Shown here: in pieces, positions 1-9,901 of the stretch | Numbering within the stretch: the stretch's first letter is position 1 | Layout: every line of letters begins with the position of its first letter | Assembly: GCA_016808115.1 (NCBI GenBank) | Contig: JAEQBH010004683.1 | Location: 1-64,000 of the forward strand | DNA: 64,000 nt | DNA from: Tetrastigma voinierianum | Taxonomy: Eukaryota; Streptophyta; Magnoliopsida; Vitales; Vitaceae | Direction: 5' to 3' | Translations under genes and position numbers: made by a program | Notes under the pieces: model-generated | Seen by the model: the letters and a program-made list of their open reading frames with translations, nothing else | What the model was told of the DNA's origin: nothing | The model's database searches: none

Positions 1-2330
1 GAGTATGCTTGGCCAAGGAGCATCATCAAAAGTTTACCTTGGCAATTGCTGATGGTACTGAAGTTGCAAATAAGGTGCTGACACCTTCATCGGTTCTAGT
101 GTTGAAGCACCAAGACCGAGGCGTTTCTCTGTACTTGCATTCAAGTGGTTGATTTTGAACTGACAGCTAGTTCAGCTGCATAGCTAGACACAAACAAAAA
201 AGAGAAGTCAATGTCAATGTTGTTAGTTGTGTTGATTTGAATGACAGGCTCAGCTGTTGACCAGAATTCATCATAAAAACTTGGTTTCTCTAATTGGATA
301 CTGTGATGAAGGTTCAAGGATGGTGCTCGTTTATGAGCATATGGCTAAGGGGAACTTAAGAGAGTATTTATCAGGTACCTAGTTGTATTGTACCACGGAA
401 TGAGATTTCTGGTAAATGTGGTTATTTTTAATCTGTCCATACCCCATTAAAGTGTGTGGCTAAATTCAAGATTTGAAACAATTAGTATGCTACATTTTGA
501 TTATTTCTTTGGCACTTTGAAGTAAATGCAAAGGCCTGGTATTTGTTATGGATGCTTGCAGGTAAAGAGGAAATTGTCTTGAGTTGGGAACAAAGGCTTC
601 GAATAGCAATTGATGCTGCACAAGGTTTCCTAATTAATGAGCATATGAACTGAAAATATTTTTTCTTATAGCTGTCTAGTTCTTTTTGCTACTATTTTTT
701 CCTGAACTAAGTGAATTGGCATTTGAATTGTAGCACTGGAATATTTGCATGATGGTTGCAATCCACCCATAATCCATAGAGATGTTAAAAGCGAAAACAT
801 CTTATTGAATGAAAAATTTCAAGCCAAAGTTGCAGATTTTGGGTGGTCTAGAATTGTGCCCTATGGAGGTGGAAGCTATGTATCAACTGCAACTGTTGGC
901 ACACCAGGTTACGTCGATCCTGAGTATGTACACTTCATTATTTCACTGAAGAAGTGAAACTTAAATCAGAATTTATGTCATCATCTCAATTTGATTGGCT
1001 TTAAAACACTGTTCTTGAGTATGACTTGTTCTTAAAGAATTGACTGTTAATTCTTTCAACATACAAGCATGTGAGCTATAAAAAATTTTCTCAGCACCTT
1101 TTCTTTTAGGACAAACTGAATTCCAGTTTTTAATTTTTCATTTTCAATCAACTGAGGTTGCCAGCATGTTTTTCATGTAGGTACAACAGAACTTCAGTAC
1201 CAAGTAAGAAAGCTGATGTTTATAGCTTTGGGATTGTTTTATTGGAGCTTATTTTGGGTCAACCTGCAATCCTAAAGATCACGAAAGATAGCCCATCTAG
1301 TATATCAGATTGGGTTCACCTAGTCACTGCAAAAGGTGATATAAAAATGATTTTAGATCCTAAGTTACAAGGAGAATTTGAAGCCAATTCTGCCGAGAGA
1401 GCTCTAGAGACAGCAATGTCTTGTGTGCCACTCAGCTCCACAGATAGGCCAACCATGAGTCATGTAGTAGCAGAATTAAAAGAATGTCTGAAAATAGCCA
1501 TCGCCAATGACAGAACTAACAGTGCAGAAGAGGAACAGGGTCCTGTTAGTATTGAAGCTGTCCATGAAAGAACTGACAATTTAGCACAGGATCATGCTAC
1601 TTTTGGTGGTGAAGTTGCCAATGAAAGAACTCATGATGCAGCAGAGGGGCATGGTCCTCTTGGTTTTGAAGCTGCACATGAAAGAAATGGCAATGGGGAG
1701 GAGAACCAGGGTGCTGTTGGCATTGGAGCCACCCATGAAATCTATGACAATCGGAAAGAGGACCATGGTCCTGTTGGTATTGAAGTTGCCCAGCAAATTA
1801 CTCATAGTGCAGAAGAGGACCGAGGTCATTTTGGGTATCCAAGTCACCCAGGAAAGAACTGACAATGTGGAAGAGAACCATTCTCCTGTTGGTATTGAAG
1901 CTGCCCATGAGAGAGCTGATGATGCAGAAGAGGACCATGGTTCTATTGCTAGTGAAGCCAGCCAAGAAAGAACTGGCAATGTGCACAAGAACCATGGCCC
2001 TCCTGTTATTGAAGCTGCCTATGAAAGACCTGTGAATTGCAACAAGAACCAAGTGGCCTGCCGCAATTGTAGCCGCCAATGAAAGGACTGACAATGTGGA
2101 AGGGAACCATGTTCCTGTTGGTATTGAAGCTGCCCATCAAAGAACTGACAATGTGGAAGAGGACCATGGTCCTCTTGGTATTGAATCTTTAATGGCTACC
2201 CAAGAAAGGTGGAGATATTTGTCAAAAAATGGGGGCATATATATTGTTGAGGACTGCTCAATTCACATTGCAAATACTTCCCTCTTTGGTGGCCTGTATT
2301 TGCAAAAATGCACTTTTTTTTTTTAAATTG
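1..2330 (+). pseudogene. LRR-RLK I-type receptor kinase, copy 1 (kinase half, 5' end outside window)
   Basis: Kinase part of a membrane receptor-like Ser/Thr kinase. Exons read from sequence: 1-118 (G-loop LGQGASSKVYLG), 248-374 (HHKNLVSLIGYCDEG, hinge YEHMAKGNL), 562-624 (LSWEQRLRIAIDAAQ), 734-923 (IHRDVKSENILLN; KVADFGWSR; GTPGYVDPE) and 1181 onward (KKADVYSFGIVLLEL to subdomain XI). HRD, DFG and the activation-loop APE-equivalent are present, and introns have recognisable donor and acceptor sites. The first exon is damaged: the frame shifts near base 50, before the VAVK-equivalent VANK, and its donor is GC-like. The C-lobe exon runs into a 19-codon repeat tail whose frame stops at 1860-1862. 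The ectodomain, if any, lies upstream of the window. Closest in sequence to copies 2 and 3 (DFGWS variant). Probably a pseudogene, although exons 2-5 are individually intact; a gene with an alternative start is possible. Confidence 0.8.
1509..2194 (+). repeat. Twelve 57-bp tandem repeats encoding a 19-residue acidic tail
   Basis: Units start at 1509, 1566, 1623, 1680, 1737, 1794, 1852, 1909, 1966, 2023, 2081 and 2138. Each is 57 bp except units 6 and 10, which are 58 bp and so shift the frame by +1. The approximate peptide consensus per unit is ERTDNAEEDHGPVGIEAAH. The array follows directly after the kinase C-lobe of copy 1. Units 1-6, 7-10 and 11-12 each read the same peptide in a different frame. 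Copy 2 has one unit at the matching place (10863-10919), which suggests the array grew from a single ancestral unit. Confidence 0.93.
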
Positions 2331-2640
2331 CCTGATTTTATAAAGTTTTGATTATCTTTAGGATAACCTTTCCACATTTCTTGTGGTACAATCCTCTTCC
2401 CTTCAATTATTTTAAATCAGTATGGAGAACTTTAGAAAATTGATTGTTTTCTAGAAAGTATTTGTTGTGTTTAAGTGAGGGGAAGTGCTTGTTTTCTTCA
2501 TTTGATCCATTTTTTCCCTTGAAAATTTATCCAACTAAAATAAAGTCAAACAACTAGTAAATCATAAAAGTTCAAGGAGTATTTGATAAAAAAATAATGA
2601 TGATTTTTCAACAGCACTTGATCCCACTTTTTCATATATT
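2331..2640. other. Spacer between kinase copies 1 and 2
   Basis: AT-rich stretch of about 300 bp after the tail of copy 1. I see no promoter, signal peptide, malectin-like or LRR exon here, so copy 2 appears to begin directly at its TM/juxtamembrane exon. Confidence 0.5.
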
Positions 2641-2654
2641 ATCTGTTTTGATGC

Positions 2655-3399
2655 GTGCTTGGAGTTTCAACAGGAATCTGGATTTTTGTAGGACAAGTAC
2701 ATATGAGGCGGCCAAGGAAAAGGAGGAGAAGAAGAATGTTGTTCTTTCACCAGTTGCATCGATTACTTCAATTGTAGTCCCATCAGGTGAGTGAGTAGTG
2801 ACTCAGAAAATTCTGAGATGCGGTAGCAACATGGTTTACTCCTACTTGTTTTATGGGGCATTTCTAAGAGAAATCTTGTTATACAGAAATTCTGATTACA
2901 TTTACTACAATTTTACTAGCAGTAGACATTGTTGTCAAACCTTATGAAAATGATAAAACATTTGAGCCAAAGAACCAATACTTTACTTATTCCGAGGTTG
3001 AAAGAATCACTGAAAATTTCCAAAAGGAGCTAGGAAGAGGAGCATCAGCAATAGTTTATCATGGTTATTTGAGTAACGGCACTGAAGTTGCTGTCAAGAA
3101 GCTGTCATCTTCATCAATTTTAGGGTCAAAGCAATTCAAAACTGAGGTAAACTTCGCTATACTTACAATCTTCAAGTTATTCTGGATTTGAACTAGATAT
3201 AGAGCTTTACCCATTATCAGACAATAAAAGGAAAATCAATTTGAATGTTGTGGATGTTGATTTGAGTGACAGGCTCAGCTTTTGACAAGAGTTCACCATA
3301 AAAACTTGGTTTCCCTGGTTGGATACTGTGACGAAGGTTCGAACATGGTGCTCATTTACGAGTATATGGCAAAGGGGAATTTAAAAATGTATTTATCAG
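2655..3399 (+). pseudogene. LRR-RLK I-type kinase, copy 2, 5' part (TM/juxtamembrane and N-lobe exons)
   Basis: Upstream half of a second tandem kinase. The exon around 2655-2788 encodes a K-rich stretch followed by VVLSPVASITSIVVPSG, which matches the TM/juxtamembrane exon of copies 3 and 4. Exon 2923-3146 encodes the juxtamembrane FTYSEVERITENF, G-loop ELGRGASAIVYHG and catalytic lysine in VAVKKL. Exon 3273-3399 encodes LLTRVHHKNLVSLVGYC and YEYMAKGNL. Splice sites are good (GT after 3146 and 3399). No ectodomain exons precede it. The next exon lies 6.5 kb away, behind the Copia insertion. A pseudogene because of lesions in the 3' part. Confidence 0.8.
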
Positions 3400-3614
3400 G
3401 TACTTAGTTTATCGTACCCCTGAATGGGATTTTCAATTAATGTGCATCATTGAAATTTGATTAATCAAAATAGAATCAATTTAAACATTCATGTCTGAAA
3501 ATGCCTTAACGTGACGGAACCATTGAGTAGTATTAAAGAAAAGTGCCACAACCGTGGAAAAATCATGATTCAAAACTACTATTCTACTACATTTGATTAT
3601 TTATGTTATATTTT

Positions 3615-3786
3615 TGTTATAGCATATATCTACTTTACATATAGTGTTGTAACCTATTAGGAAACTTGTCTTATAAAGTTGTAATCAATTAGGAATGTTA
3701 GATTGACTTTTGTATATATATATTCATAATGGTTCAATGAAAAATCACAAGTAATTCTTTCCTCCAATTCTTCCTTGCTTTTTATA
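3615..3786 (+). repeat. 5' LTR of the Copia element
   Basis: Begins TGTTATAG and aligns with 9668-9840 over its full length. It is followed at 3787 by aggtattagagc, a mutated form of the initiator-Met tRNA primer-binding site tggtatcagagc. The terminal CA is mutated. Confidence 0.85.
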
Positions 3787-4377
3787 AGGTATTAGAGCCT
3801 AGGGCTTGGATTTGACCAAAATTAGGAAGAATTTCAGGAAGGAGTAAGATGGCCATGGGGGTGTTCTTTTAAAACACTCATCTAGAGAGAGAGTGGGTGA
3901 CACTGCCCACCCAGGAGGGATAGCCAATCGCCGACGAGCAGGGCCACCAATTCCGGTGGCCGGAAGGTGAGCGCGTGACACCCATGCAAGGATCTTTAGA
4001 TTTGCTTCTTCTCCCATGTGCCAGCGTGTGAGGGCGCGTGGGGACTCCATCGTCGACACGTCTCCTCCTCTAGAGTTGTCGAGCACTGACACACCTACTT
4101 CGGCACCTGCCCAACCTGTCCGGTCGCCGGAACAAGGTCTTTCAAACCCTTTTGGGTCCGATAACCACTGTTTCTCTTGCTTCTGCCTCTATTTTTTGCT
4201 TCTGCCTCAGGTTTCTGCTTTTGTCTCAGGATCTACCACGGTTTCTTGATCCAAAGTAATATCTAGAGGTGTTTTGTGCTTCCTTCGACACCTGCCTTTG
4301 ACTTTCTTCGCGGATTTGTGTTGCAGACCTAGGGTTTTTCAGGAGGCTTTTGTACTCTTGCTTTTAGGAGGTTTGCT

Positions 4378-5223
4378 TTGTCCTTAATTTCTCTCTTTGG
4401 CTTCCCAATGAGTACATCAAAAGATCAAAAACGTGCTTCAGCGCCTGAAGTGGTTCTGATGATGTCCAAAATCATGCAGGACAAACTAACTAGTCCCAAT
4501 TACTTGGATTGGAGTAAAACAATCCGCCTCTACCCGAGGAGTATTCGTATGACCAACCATCTTAATAAGGACCCTCCTACAGATAATTCAAAAGAACGAT
4601 TGCTAGAAGATGATGCCCGTCTCTTCCTACAAATTCGTAATTCCATTGACAATAAAGTGCTCACCCTTATTAATCACTGTGAGTATGTTAAGGAACAAAT
4701 GAATTATTTGGAATTTGTGTATTTCGGCAAAGGGAATATTTCTTGCATGTTTGATGTATGTTGAGCTTTTTATTACATTGAGAAAGAAAATCGGTCCCTC
4801 ATGGAAGCCCCATTCATGAATTTATAAAAAGACATATGAGGCCCAGATACCTCACTAAATTTAGATCGGATGTTAGGTTCGACAAGATCAAAGAGAGAAA
4901 AGATAGCCAGTGATGGGTTTTCTAGAAACGCACTCCTTTGAGTATGAGTTGTTAAGACGCAGTTGTGTCCAACCACTGAGATCTCATCTTTCGAGAAGAA
5001 ACATTTAGTAGGATCTCAGTGGAAACCTCCTCATCCACTCCCTCATACGCGGATGAGGCAATCGCCGCCCATTAGTCGAAACATTGGTGATTCAGATAAG
5101 CAACAATACAAAAATAGTAGTCCAAGCGGTAACTCTAGAGGGACAAGCTCTGGAGGAGTTGTTTGTTATTACTGCCATAAGCTTGGACATGTGATACGAT
5201 ATTGTAGAGCGAGTCGGAATTAG
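4378..5223 (+). pseudogene. Copia gag fragment with CCHC zinc knuckle
   Basis: 4378-4764 reads like the N-terminal part of a Copia gag polyprotein (LTSPNYLDWSKTIRLYPRS, then DDARLFLQIRNSID), the capsid-forming RNA-binding protein. It breaks off near 4764. The part at 4963-5223 has a basic, Ser/Gly-rich linker and the knuckle CYYCHKLGHVIRYC (spacing C-X2-C-X4-H-X4-C), which would bind RNA. Stops and shifts between the two parts inactivate it. Confidence 0.8.
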
Positions 5224-5330
5224 GTATTTTTGTGCCTTTCATTGTAGACCCCAGTTGACAGGGCGTCGGATCAGGTTAGTTTAGTTCCTATGAGAAGAAT
5301 TAGCGGGTTCCCTTGTATCGGGGAGTCATT

Positions 5331-5405
5331 GAAGTCTCATCAAACTTCAATTACTGGCACATTCTTGAGTCGAGTAACCGAATAAATGCCTTGTCTCTTA
5401 TTTGT
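5331..5405 (+). repeat. Left ~75-bp direct repeat flanking the nested insertion
   Basis: Matches 6544-6616 with few differences (shared cores: tctcatcaa, acttcaattactg, aataaatgcctt, tttgt). It is part of the Copia gag-protease linker, so one copy is original and one is a duplication tied to the insertion or to recombination. Confidence 0.75.
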
Positions 5406-6543
5406 TGATGAGTGCCCAAAACACTCATCATATACCCGCGTTTTATCACATTTTCAGTTAATTTCATCTAGTAATAAGTGTGCTTATCGCCTTATATCTG
5501 ATACTCGGTTTCTCGTGCATTTCAGATGAAAAAAGGCGACATTTAGCGGTTGTGTGGAGATGTGAAGAAGGATATTGGAGGGCCCAGCCCCAACGTCGTG
5601 ATGTTCCAACGTTCCAACGTAGCGACGTCGCAACGTCGCGACGTTGCGATGTCGTGACGTTGCGACGTGGGCGGGTTCGTCAGCGAAGTTTTGGATATAA
5701 CAAAAGGAATGACAAAAAAGCGAGAGGGGAGGAAGCAGGGAAGGCGACCTGGCGTGGATTGAGAGATCGTGTGCACTCCGATGTTGTATTTTCTTTCTTT
5801 CTTGAACACCCTAATGATTAACAACTCATGATTGTAAAGAAACTGATATGATATTCCTAGTTTTCTTTCTAGGTTTGTTTACCCTTGCTGCATTCATATG
5901 GATTGATTAATACATTCATTTTTATTTAGTATATTAATGGATCTTATAGTGACTTGGTCTATTTTTACATTAATTATCTACATGGTGGTGTTTGTGACAT
6001 CAACATGTATCTTAGGAGTTGAGATCGAGATAAAGGTTCCCAGGGATTCGGGTAGAGTGACACTTGGTAAATCAGAGAGTAGAGATCTCCCGGTTTCAAG
6101 TGTGGCGATTAAGGTTTAATCATTCAAGCGTCTTAGAGTTAAGGGTTGATGTAGAGATGCAATAAACCCTATAATTGAGATGGAGTGAATATGCAGAGAA
6201 ATTATCCCGTGAAGCACGATGCGACCTACCAACGTGAATCCGTTAATATACTAAATAACAAATTTTACATAGATTATAATCCATTGAATGTGGCAAGGGG
6301 AGGCAAAACCCTAGTCCTCATTAATTGAATTAATAACTCATTTAGGATCAAATTGTCGTTATACTAGCAGTAATTCACTCGAGTTTGAGATCCAGATAAT
6401 ATTCACAAGCCCGAGTCCGATTATTCAACACACACTTCTCCTTGTGGGGAATGACGCTTGACTAGCCAGCATATTCACATTAAACTCGGCCAGCCATCAC
6501 TGCGTCTTGTGAACTACGTTTATATTATTTTACATAACCTATC
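5406..6543. mobile_element. 1.1-kb insertion nested inside the Copia element (possible solo LTR)
   Basis: Interrupts the Copia polyprotein between the gag knuckle and the protease. It opens with the palindrome TGATGAGTG-cccaaaa-CACTCATCA (5406-5430) and contains a CpG-rich 8-bp array (5591-5670). No Copia coding sequence is recognisable in it. It is bracketed by imperfect direct repeats of about 75 bp (5331-5405 and 6544-6616), both ending in tttgt. The TG start and non-coding content suggest a solo LTR of another retroelement. The long flanking repeats do not fit a normal 5-bp target-site duplication. Confidence 0.5.
5591..5670. repeat. Ten CpG-rich 8-bp units with an ACGT core
   Basis: Ten consecutive 8-mers, mostly of form YRACGTYG (for example cgacgtcg, caacgtcg, cgacgttg). 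The ACGT core is self-complementary and present in eight of the ten. It stands out against the surrounding AT-rich sequence. Confidence 0.85.
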
Positions 6544-6616
6544 CAGATCTCATCAACTTCAATTACTGCTATTGTCGAGTCAAGTAACCCGAATAAATGC
6601 CTTATCTCTTCTTTGT
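6544..6616 (+). repeat. Right ~73-bp direct repeat flanking the nested insertion
   Basis: Partner of 5331-5405. Directly after it the Copia protease reading frame resumes (VINSKATDYM). Confidence 0.75.
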
Positions 6617-7020
6617 CCTCCGAATGAGTCATTAATTCCAAAGCCACAGATTACATGATGAGTAATTCTTTGTTCTCTGCCTTTCGATCCACATCCTTTG
6701 ACTTCTCTTGTCATTACGGCAAATGGGTCCTGATCATGTGTTCTTGGAGTCGAGCACAGATTTTCCCACTCCATCTCTCCCTTTGTCATTCGTCTTGAGT
6801 TTACCTAATTTCTCACTAATTTGAAGTCGTGAGCAAAATTAACTCGAGCATAAATTTTATATCAGTTAACCCACCGATTTTTGTCTGCTTTTCGAAGATC
6901 TTATAAACGACGGATAATTGGTAGAAGGGCGTGGTCACAACAGGGGTCTCTACATTCTTGATCATGCAGTACTGAGACTTGTCGCTTGTTCTGGAGTTAC
7001 TACACCTTTTGAGAAGCATT
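6560..7020 (+). pseudogene. Copia protease remnant
   Basis: The frame after 6616 reads VINSKATDYMMSNSLFSAF, a decayed form of the Copia aspartic protease signature (usual family motif DSGATDHM). Residues near 6835-6890 resemble the family's NLISVSKL-type segment. The catalytic D-S-G is changed to N-S-K and stops interrupt the frame, so no active enzyme is expected. Confidence 0.65.
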
Positions 7021-7046
7021 GTTGATTAGGCCATCCCTCTCTTCCC

Positions 7047-8041
7047 TTGTTGAAAAAGTTTTGTCCACAGTTTTCAAGTCCGTCGTCATTAAATTGTGAA
7101 TCTTGTCAATTTGTGAAGTATCATCGTCTTCGTTCTAGTCCTAGAGTCAATAAACAAGCTAGTGCTCCATTTGAATTAGTCCATTTAGATGTGTGGGGTC
7201 CATGTCCAGTTGTGTCCCCAATTGGGTTTCGATACTTTGTCACTTTTGTTGATGATTATTCACGAACCACTTGGTTATATCTAATGAAAAACCGTTCTGA
7301 ATTATTTTCTTATTTCCGTTCCTTTCATACTGAGATACACACTCAATTTAATGATTTTGATCAAAGTCTAAGAAGTGATAATGCTAAAGAATATGTTTGA
7401 GAATAATTTTAGTCATTCATGCTTCAAAATGGCATCGTTAAATGGAAACCTCACGTGTTGATACTTCTTCTCGAGATGGGTGGGTGAAGGAAGAATAAAT
7501 CTTATCCTTGAAACTATCAGAGCTCTTATTTCAAATGTAGGTGCCCAAGCATTTCTAGGTTAATGCTGTTTCCACCACTTGTTTTTTGATTAATTGGATG
7601 CCTTCCTCAGTCTTGAATCGGGATACTTTGTATCACATTCTTTTTTCAAATAAACCTTTGTCTCCCATTGAGTCTCGGATATTTGGATGTACTTGTTTTG
7701 TTCGAGATGTCCGTCCGCATGTGTCTAAACTCGATCCTAAGTCATTGAAGTGTATCTTCCTTGGTTACTCTTGGGTTCAGAAGGGGAATAGGTGTTATTG
7801 TCCTAGTCTTTTTAGGTACCTAGTTTCCGCTGATGTCACTTTTCTTGAGAATGCTTCTATTTCTCAAGATACGATCCACACTAGTCAGGGGGAGAATGAC
7901 GATTTGCTTGTTTGCTCTCTTGCCGCTGCTGCTTACTTCGCCTCCTTTAACAAAACCTCTATCACTCAAGTCTATACCCGGCGTAACATCCCCCGATCTT
8001 GGGCCCTCCACCCGATTGTGACATCGAGATCAAGTTCTTAG
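7047..8041 (+). pseudogene. Copia integrase remnant
   Basis: 7047-7400 has the second cysteine pair of the zinc-binding HHCC domain (CESC), then the catalytic core with first Asp in HLDVWGPC and second Asp in RSDNAKEY, and YFVTFVDDYSRTTWLY between them. A shift after 7400 removes the third acidic region. 7586-8041 resumes with the C-terminal part (SRIFGCTCFVRDVRPH, SLKCIFLGYS). Integrase would join element DNA to the chromosome; this copy is split by frameshifts. Confidence 0.85.
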
Positions 8042-8189
8042 TGACGGTTATTCTGTGCTCTCAGTGGAGTAGCGTCGGTGTGCTCAAACCAATTTTCCCT
8101 TTTTGCTTTTATGGCCCTTGTCATCCTGCTCTTGTTCTTTGTGCATCCTTGGACTCTATTTAGGTTACCTAACAAGGTTTTACGAAGCC

Positions 8190-9484
8190 CTCGCTCACTT
8201 CACACAGTTGTAGTGCTATGATAGAGGAGATGGATGCTTTGACCGACAATGATGGTACTTGGGGCTTGGTTCGTTTACCTGTTGGGAAGAAAGCCATTGA
8301 TTGTCGTTGGGTGTTTACAGTGAAGGTTAATCTCTATGGATTAATTGCTCGGTTGAAAGCTTGCTTGTGCTAAAGGAGTAATATGCAGCTTAAGTAGGTG
8401 GATTATTGTGATACCTTTTCCTCGGTTGCCAAGTTGACTTTTATTCGGCCGTTTGTATCTCTGGCAGCAACTCATGGTTGGGACCTCCACCAACTTGATA
8501 TTAAATATGTTTTTCTTCATGGGGATCTTGCAGAGGAAGTTTATATGGAGCAACCTCCCAGGTTTGTTGCTTAGGGGGAGATTGGTAGAGTTTGTTGTCT
8601 CTGCAAATCATTATGTGGCTTAAAATAGAGTCCACAGCCTTCGTTTTGACAAATTTAGTGATGGTTTGAGGTGGCGTAATAGAAGAGCAAATGATCTTTC
8701 GATCTTCTATAGAGGCTGACCAGTATAAATGCTTGTTGGTTATGCGTGTTGATGATATTTTCATTCTTGGAAATGATATAGCAGTATATCTTCACTCGAT
8801 CCTTTCTTCATGGCTAATTCCACCTGAAAAGGACATAGGGATCTTTAAAATACTTTTGGGTGTTGAAGTTATGAGAGCAGATGTGGAATCTTCTTATCTC
8901 GAAAGTATCTTTGGATATTTTACGAAAAGGAAATTAGCGATAAAATACCATGCCGTTTCCTATGGCCTAAAACACACATCTTCTTTAGAAAGTGAACTAT
9001 TTGAAGACCCTGAAAGATATAGAAGGCTGATTGGGAAGCTGAATAACCTTACAGTAACACGCCTTGATGTACGCCGCAGTGTTGTAAAGCGTTACATGTC
9101 TTCTCAGCGGTTGATCATTGAAGCGGTGGCCAGAGCAGATTCTATGTTGCCCAGAAAAGCCCCGAGGACGTGACATTTTATACGATGTCATAGCCATAAC
9201 ATAATTGAATGTTTTCGCAGCAATTGACGATATCTATAGAGAGGGCCAGGAGGGGTTTGAAATTCAGATGCGTATGTTTGTTGGTGAATACGATCACCGC
9301 TGGAAGTAAGAAGCGAGTGTTGTCTCGATCTAGCGCGAATCACGAATATAGAGCGATGACATATTCCGTATCTGAGATCATGTGGCTTCATCAACTCTTG
9401 ATGGAAGTCGACATTAAGACATCAGTCTTAGCCAAACTCTGGTGTGACAACGGCTTGTATTTCATAATGCTTATTCGGTATTGA
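8190..9484 (+). pseudogene. Copia reverse transcriptase and RNase H remnant
   Basis: RT starts with a family-typical stretch around 8217-8340 (EEMDALTDNDGTW, KKAIDCRWVF), continues with HQLDIKYVFLHGDL and VYMEQPPRF near 8488-8570, and has the active-site segment MRVDDIFILGND (family YVDD) at about 8738-8780. RNase H at about 9280-9460 reads SKKRVLSRSSANHEYRAM and LWCDN. Several stops and shifts separate these blocks. Confidence 0.85.
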
Positions 9485-9667
9485 GCAGGCGAACATGTGT
9501 GAGATGAATTGTAATTTCGTTCATGAGAAAATGAAACTCCGGTTTGATTTACGGGATATGTAAGAAATTGGAAACGGTGGATGATATCTTATAAAGGCTA
9601 AGTAGGGACCGGGTTAGTTATCATTAGCAAGTTGGGCATAATTAATATTTATACTCGACTTGAGGAG

Positions 9668-9840
9668 TGTTATAAGCATATATCTACTTTACATATAGGA
9701 TTGTATTTATTAGGAAACTTGTCTTATAGAGTTATGTCGGCCCCAGGAAGGTTAGATTGGCTTTGTATATATGTATTCTGTGGTTCAATGAAAAATTCTG
9801 AGGAATTCTTTCCACCAATTCTTCCTTCTTACTTTCTACA
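9668..9840 (+). repeat. 3' LTR of the Copia element
   Basis: Begins TGTTATAAGC directly after a polypurine-like tract (ttgaggag) and ends tctaCA, keeping canonical TG...CA ends. Next comes the ATTTT target-site duplication. Confidence 0.88.
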
Positions 9841-9901
9841 ATTTTCAAGTAACTGCATAACCTTGCAATAAAAGTTTGTTTTATTTATGTCATATGTGCA
9901 G

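Larger units (their letters stand above)
3615..9840 (+). mobile_element. Ty1/Copia LTR retrotransposon inserted in an intron of kinase copy 2
   Basis: Short LTRs (3615-3786 and 9668-9840) are homologous along their length but clearly diverged. The element is flanked by the identical 5-bp direct repeat ATTTT (3610-3614 and 9841-9845), the expected target-site duplication. Internal order is gag, zinc knuckle, protease, integrase, RT, RNase H, which is Copia order. A primer-binding-like site follows the 5' LTR, and a purine tract (ttgaggag) precedes the 3' LTR at TGTTA. Many stops and frameshifts show it is dead. A further insertion of about 1.1 kb lies at 5406-6543. It sits between kinase exons ending at 3399 and starting at 9902, so it did not itself break coding sequence. 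Confidence 0.92.

Noticed and set aside
1581..2094. Long minus-strand and alternative-frame open frames over the tail repeats
   Set aside because: A 57-bp period (3 x 19) opens the same frame in every unit; these are shadows of the repeat, not extra genes.
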